A DNA stretch of 10,902 nt, from the NCBI GenBank assembly GCA_007131845.1, contig SLPT01000213.1, forward strand, positions 1-10,902, in the 5' to 3' direction. The notes beneath the pieces were generated by a model. It was given only the letters and a program-made list of their open reading frames with translations. It was not told where the DNA came from and searched no databases. A program made the translations under genes and the position numbers. This DNA is from Desulfobacteraceae bacterium (GTDB lineage Bacteria > Desulfobacterota > Desulfobacteria > Desulfobacterales > Desulfosalsimonadaceae). Positions 7,914-10,902 of this stretch are shown piece after piece; the first letter of the stretch is position 1; every line of letters begins with the position of its first letter.

Positions 7914-8460
7914 GGGTTTCCTTTTCCTTTTCCTTGAAGATGTCATCGATCTGCCGGATATGATCATCGGTAATCTTCTGAACATCGTCGAGGCTTTTTT
8001 TGACATCATCCTCGGATGCGTCTCCATCCTTTTTAAGGCCCTTGAGCATCTCGTTGGCATCCCTTCGGATATTCCGGACGGCCACACGGTAATCCTCGCA
8101 GATCTTGTTCACCTGCTTGACGATTTCCTTGCGGCGGTCTTCCGTGAGCGGCGGGATGGTGATGCGAATGATCTTTCCGTCGCTGGTGGGCGTCAGGCCG
8201 AGGTTGGACTTCAAAATCGCCTTTTCGATTTCCTTGATGGCCGAGGCATCCCATGGCTGAATGGTTATCAGACGGCTTTCGGGGACCGACAAGGATGCAA
8301 GCTGGTTGAGCGGCGTGGGCGTGCCGTAATAGTTCACCCGGACACCGTCAAAAACGCTAAGCGATGCACGGCCGGTGCGGATCCGCTTGAGTTCCTTCCG
8401 GAGCGCATCCACCGACTTCTCCATTTTTTCCCTGGCTTCCTCGATAATTTCCTCAATCAT
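7903..8460 (-). CDS. frr: Ribosome recycling factor
   Basis: Splits post-termination ribosomes together with EF-G so that subunits can be reused. At 185 residues it has exactly the length of E. coli RRF. The N-terminus MIEEIIEEAREKMEKSVDAL and the motif KRIRTGRAS (25-33) are diagnostic. The two-part fold is visible: helix 1, a small beta domain (about 31-103, ending in RITIPPLTEDRR) and two long helices. Arg132 in RNIRRDAN matches the residue essential in E. coli RRF. The last ten residues are a charged Lys/Glu run (KEKEKETLEL) encoded by purine-rich DNA that also supplies the apparent ribosome binding site of uppS. An in-frame TGA just upstream supports the ATG at 8460. Identity is secure. 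Confidence 0.97.
   Translation of the reverse strand: MIEEIIEEAREKMEKSVDALRKELKRIRTGRASLSVFDGVRVNYYGTPTPLNQLASLSVPESRLITIQPWDASAIKEIEKAILKSNLGLTPTSDGKIIRITIPPLTEDRRKEIVKQVNKICEDYRVAVRNIRRDANEMLKGLKKDGDASEDDVKKSLDDVQKITDDHIRQIDDIFKEKEKETLEL
7919..7923 (-). promoter_or_regulatory. Probable ribosome binding site of uppS within frr
   Basis: AAGGA on the minus strand lies 5 nt before the proposed TTG start at 7913. A second AAAGGA (7925-7930) lies 11 nt before it. Both fall in the Lys/Glu codons at the frr 3' end. This is the main reason for preferring TTG over the ATG at 7946. Confidence 0.5.
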
Positions 8461-8576
8461 GTACGATCACCATTTCCTTAAGAAAGTTTCACCCCGTTGA
8501 ATCCATCCGGCTTCCTTAATCGTGTACCCGGGAGCCGGCGCCCAGTCATATCGTATCACAAATCCATCAATCAGGA
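8461..8576. other. Spacer between pyrH and frr
   Basis: This is the largest gap between genes in the run, at 116 nt. I see no clear terminator (no GC-rich hairpin followed by a T-run) and no convincing sigma-70 promoter. Near its frr end the minus strand reads AAGGA, then GGTGAT 5 nt before the frr ATG; either could serve as the ribosome binding site, though AAGGA is rather far (14 nt). An AATCCATC octamer occurs twice (8500 and 8561 on the plus strand), probably by chance. Confidence 0.5.
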
Positions 8577-9314
8577 TTACCCGGCATCCTTTCCGACCTC
8601 GTAGATGTGCGTTCCGATAGACATATCCCCGCAAACCACGTTGCGGATATTGCCGGGCACCTTCAGGTTGAATACAATCATTTCCAGATCGTTTTCCATT
8701 GCAAGGGAAACCGCCGTGGAATCCATGACATGCAGGCGCCGTTCCAGTACGGACATGTAGCTGATGTTCTGAATAAACCGGGCATCGGTATTGGCAACCG
8801 GATCCATATCATACACGCCGTCAACCTTGGTGGCCTTGAGCAGCACATCCGCATGAATCTCCGCTGCACGGAGTACCGCGGCAGTGTCCGTGGTGAAGTA
8901 TGGATTTCCCGTACCGGCGGCGAAAATGACGACCCGGCCCTTCTCCAGATGCCTCACCGCCCGGCGCCGGATATACGGTTCGGATACCTGGTGAATGGAT
9001 ATGGCTGATAAAACCCGGGTTTGAATCTCGAATTTTTCCAGTGCACCCTGTAAGGCGAGGCTGTTCATGACAGTGGCCAGCATGCCGATGTAGTCGGCCG
9101 AGGCCCGATCCATGCCCTTTGAGCTGGCCGCCATTCCACGGAAAATATTGCCTCCGCCAACCACGAGGGCGACCTGAACGCCAAGATCGACGATTTCCTT
9201 AACCTCCCCGGCCACGTAGGCAAGGGTTTCCGGATCGATACCGTAGCGGGATTCCCCCATCAGGGCCTCGCCGCTCAGCTTCAAAAGCACCCGCCGGTAT
9301 TTTGATTCTTCCAC
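8577..9314 (-). CDS. pyrH: UMP kinase (uridylate kinase)
   Basis: Transfers phosphate from ATP to UMP to give UDP, the step leading to UTP and CTP. It belongs to the amino-acid-kinase family and is usually a hexamer activated by GTP and inhibited by UTP. The 245 residues match the usual length (E. coli 241). Visible motifs are KLSGEALMG (12-20), the nucleotide loop [10 protein letters not shown] (51-60), [20 protein letters not shown] (68-87), the UMP-binding region [13 protein letters not shown] (134-146) and [10 protein letters not shown] (163-172). The start codon is GTG at 9314, with GAGG 9 nt upstream; no closer ATG fits the conserved N-terminus. It lies 54 nt after tsf and 116 nt before frr, its usual place between them. 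Identity is secure. Confidence 0.97.
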   Translation of the reverse strand: MEESKYRRVLLKLSGEALMGESRYGIDPETLAYVAGEVKEIVDLGVQVALVVGGGNIFRGMAASSKGMDRASADYIGMLATVMNSLALQGALEKFEIQTRVLSAISIHQVSEPYIRRRAVRHLEKGRVVIFAAGTGNPYFTTDTAAVLRAAEIHADVLLKATKVDGVYDMDPVANTDARFIQNISYMSVLERRLHVMDSTAVSLAMENDLEMIVFNLKVPGNIRNVVCGDMSIGTHIYEVGKDAG

Positions 9315-9368
9315 GATGAACCGCCTCGCTACAGATGAAAGATAATGGCAAAAGTCGTACGGGACAAC

Positions 9369-9974
9369 TTATTCCAGATCCTCGCCGATCTGGAACCGTG
9401 CAAAACGGCGAATGGTTATTTTTTCGCCCGTTTTGGCGATCATTTCATTGATCACATCGGAAATGGTCAGGTTGGTATCCCGTACATACAGCTGGTTCAT
9501 GAGACAGGATTCCTTGAAAAATTTATTCATCTTGCCTTCGACGATCTTTTCGATCATATTTTCAGGCTTGCCGGCCTCGAGCGCCTGATCCCGGTAAAGC
9601 TGTTTTTCCTTTTCAATAAATGCTTCCGGGATGTCTTCGGGCAGTACACCCAGGGGATTGGAGGCGGCGATGTGCATCGCAATGTTTCTTGCAAATTCCT
9701 TGAACTCGTCGGTTTTTGCCACAAAGTCCGTCTCGCAGTTGACTTCCACAAGGACGCCGATCTTGCCCCCCATGTGGATATAAGACTGAATGACGCCTTC
9801 TCCGGCGACGCGGCCGGCCCGTTTCCGTGCGGTTGCAAGCCCCTTCTTCCGAAGGTAGTCGGCCGCTTTTTCCAGGTCTCCCGTGCATTCCGTAAGAGCC
9901 TCCTTGCAATCCATTATACCCGCACCGGAACGGTCCCGGAGCTTCTTTACCATTTCCGCGCTAACGCTTGTCAT
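9369..9974 (-). CDS. tsf: Elongation factor Ts (short form)
   Basis: Guanine-nucleotide exchange factor that releases GDP from EF-Tu in the cytoplasm. The 201-residue product has the N-terminal UBA-like module with the motif LRDRSGAGIMDCKEAL (12-27) and the exchange motif TDFVAK (82-87), whose Asp-Phe pair inserts next to the EF-Tu nucleotide site in known structures. E. coli EF-Ts is 283 residues; this protein is of the short kind (as in Thermus, about 196), with a reduced core after residue 90. It ends normally with ITIRRFARFQIGEDLE, so it is not truncated. It starts 2 nt after the rpsB stop, and its ribosome binding site overlaps the last rpsB codons, which favours coupled translation. Identity is secure. 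Confidence 0.97.
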   Translation of the reverse strand: MTSVSAEMVKKLRDRSGAGIMDCKEALTECTGDLEKAADYLRKKGLATARKRAGRVAGEGVIQSYIHMGGKIGVLVEVNCETDFVAKTDEFKEFARNIAMHIAASNPLGVLPEDIPEAFIEKEKQLYRDQALEAGKPENMIEKIVEGKMNKFFKESCLMNQLYVRDTNLTISDVINEMIAKTGEKITIRRFARFQIGEDLE

Positions 9975-9976
9975 TA

Positions 9977-10861
9977 TTATTCTCCTGTATTTTCAACTTC
10001 TTCGCTGGTTTCAACAGATTCCTGCACAGTGGGCTCACCGGAAACAGCCTTTCGGATCACTTCGACAACCGGACCCTTTTCATCGTCTCCGGCGGCACTC
10101 CGGTCTTTTTTGAAGTCAGTCGCCTTTCCGGTTGCAGCCACGGTTTTCTTGTCCGCCTCGGCCTGCTCCTTTTCGGCGCGGCGCTCGGCGCCTTCAGTGC
10201 ATGCATCGGCCATTTTGGAAACCATCAGCCGGATGGACCGGATGGCGTCATCGTTGCCGGGAATGATGTAGTCGATGGGATCCGGGTCACAGTTGGTATC
10301 CACCACGGCGACCACCGGAATCCCAAGACGCTGGCCTTCTTTGACGGCAATGGCCTCCTTCTTCGGATCGATTACGAAAAGGGCGCCGGGCAGATCGTTC
10401 AAGGAGCGGATGCCGCCCAGGGTAGCATCGAGCTTTTCCCTTTCCTTGAGCATGTAAATTCGTTCCTTTTTGGGATACATATTGATGGTGCCGTCGTTTT
10501 CGATGGTATTGAGGTGATTGAGGCGATCAATGCTTTTCCGGATGGTCTGGAAATTCGTCAGCATGCCGCCAACCCACCGGTTATGAACATAAAACATCTC
10601 GCACCGGTTGGCCTCCTCGTAGATCGCTTCCCGGGCCTGCTTCTTGGTTCCGACAAACAAAACAGGCTTTCCGTTTGCAACGGTTTTGACAATAAAATCG
10701 TAGGCATCACGGAACATCCGGACCGTTTGCTGCAGATCGATGATGTAGATGCCGTTTCGGGCGCCGAAGATGTATTTTTTCATCTTCGGGTTCCATTTTC
10801 TCGTCTGATGGCCGAAATGGACACCGGCTTCGAGCATTTCCTTCATTGTGACGTAAGCCAT
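9977..10861 (-). CDS. rpsB: 30S ribosomal protein S2
   Basis: Structural protein of the small ribosomal subunit, needed for late 30S assembly and for S1 binding. The 294-residue product begins [20 protein letters not shown], the classic S2 N-terminus, and has the typical stretches [10 protein letters not shown] (71-80) and [13 protein letters not shown] (94-106) and the C-terminal core [14 protein letters not shown] (193-206). The reading frame is open 13 codons further upstream, but the ATG at 10861 is chosen because it matches the family start and has AAGGAG 7 nt before it. The S2 core ends near residue 224. About 70 further residues, rich in Lys, Glu and Ala and ending in an acidic stretch, make it longer than E. 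coli S2 (241 aa); the tail looks disordered. It is the first gene of the run, with tsf following after 2 nt. The S2 identity is secure; the tail's role is unknown. Confidence 0.97.
   Translation of the reverse strand: MAYVTMKEMLEAGVHFGHQTRKWNPKMKKYIFGARNGIYIIDLQQTVRMFRDAYDFIVKTVANGKPVLFVGTKKQAREAIYEEANRCEMFYVHNRWVGGMLTNFQTIRKSIDRLNHLNTIENDGTINMYPKKERIYMLKEREKLDATLGGIRSLNDLPGALFVIDPKKEAIAVKEGQRLGIPVVAVVDTNCDPDPIDYIIPGNDDAIRSIRLMVSKMADACTEGAERRAEKEQAEADKKTVAATGKATDFKKDRSAAGDDEKGPVVEVIRKAVSGEPTVQESVETSEEVENTGE
9982..9986 (-). promoter_or_regulatory. Ribosome binding site of tsf, inside the rpsB 3' end
   Basis: AGGAG on the minus strand sits 7 nt before the tsf ATG at 9974 and within the last codons of rpsB (Thr-Gly-Glu-stop). 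Ribosomes finishing rpsB pass over it, consistent with translational coupling. Confidence 0.7.
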
Positions 10862-10868
10862 TGACACA

Positions 10869-10874
10869 CTCCTT
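10869..10874 (-). promoter_or_regulatory. Ribosome binding site of rpsB
   Basis: AAGGAG on the minus strand lies 7 nt before the ATG at 10861. It decides the rpsB start: the in-frame upstream ATG at 10900 would add 13 residues that S2 proteins lack. Confidence 0.75.
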
Positions 10875-10902
10875 TTTTGGGTTTTGACCGCCGCTTTCAT
10901 CA

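Noticed and set aside
7914..8087. N-terminal extension of uppS from the ATG at 8087
   Set aside because: It would overlap frr by 185 nt, and the added residues are merely frr read in another frame, Arg/Met/Ser-rich and without family similarity. A start near 7913 or 7946 is more sensible.
8461..8576. Promoter or riboswitch in the pyrH-frr gap
   Set aside because: No -35/-10 pair with acceptable spacing and no stable nested stems were found by eye; only a loose six-base CCGGCT/AGCCGG pairing is present.
9345..10864. Two overlapping plus-strand frames (308 and 298 codons) opposite tsf and rpsB
   Set aside because: Both are shadows of rpsB and tsf, among the most conserved bacterial genes. No independent coding signal is seen.

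Overview
The window is a compact run of ten housekeeping genes, all on the minus strand, in DNA of moderately high GC content. Reading right to left (the direction of transcription) the order is rpsB, tsf, pyrH, frr, uppS, cdsA, dxr, rseP, purL, purQ. The first eight follow a gene order that is widely conserved in Proteobacteria and relatives. The short EF-Ts, the single-PDZ RseP, the lack of bamA/skp/lpxD after rseP, and a large PurL with a PurS-like N-terminus paired with a separate PurQ together suggest a deltaproteobacterial lineage (Desulfobacterota, perhaps sulfate-reducer-like). That placement is inference from gene style, not from a database match.

Layout: 10861-9977 rpsB and 9974-9369 tsf (ribosomal protein S2 and EF-Ts, 2 nt apart); 9314-8577 pyrH (UMP kinase, GTG start); 8460-7903 frr (ribosome recycling factor); 7913-7170 uppS (undecaprenyl-diphosphate synthase, probable TTG start inside the frr 3' end); 7095-6280 cdsA (CDP-diglyceride synthase, membrane); 6267-5092 dxr (first committed step of the MEP isoprenoid pathway); 5095-4019 rseP (site-2 protease, ATGA overlap with dxr); then a 68-nt gap with an 8-bp inverted repeat; 3950-954 purL and 957-139 purQ (FGAM synthase subunits, ATGA overlap). 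Positions 138-1 hold no gene that can be supported.

How the genes fit together: rpsB/tsf/frr serve translation, pyrH feeds pyrimidine nucleotides (UTP, CTP), cdsA uses CTP to activate phosphatidate for phospholipids, dxr makes isoprenoid precursors and uppS turns these into the lipid carrier for cell-wall assembly, and rseP is an intramembrane protease often tied to envelope stress signalling. The purL-purQ pair makes the fourth intermediate of de novo purine synthesis and is appended downstream. Spacings are short (2-116 nt, two ATGA overlaps and one longer start/stop overlap), so one or two transcripts are plausible.

No mobile element, CRISPR array, tRNA, rRNA, toxin, defence gene or plainly novel system was seen. 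The points worth a second look are modest: the PurL architecture and motif variant, the inverted repeat before purL, the uppS start, and the S2 C-terminal tail.
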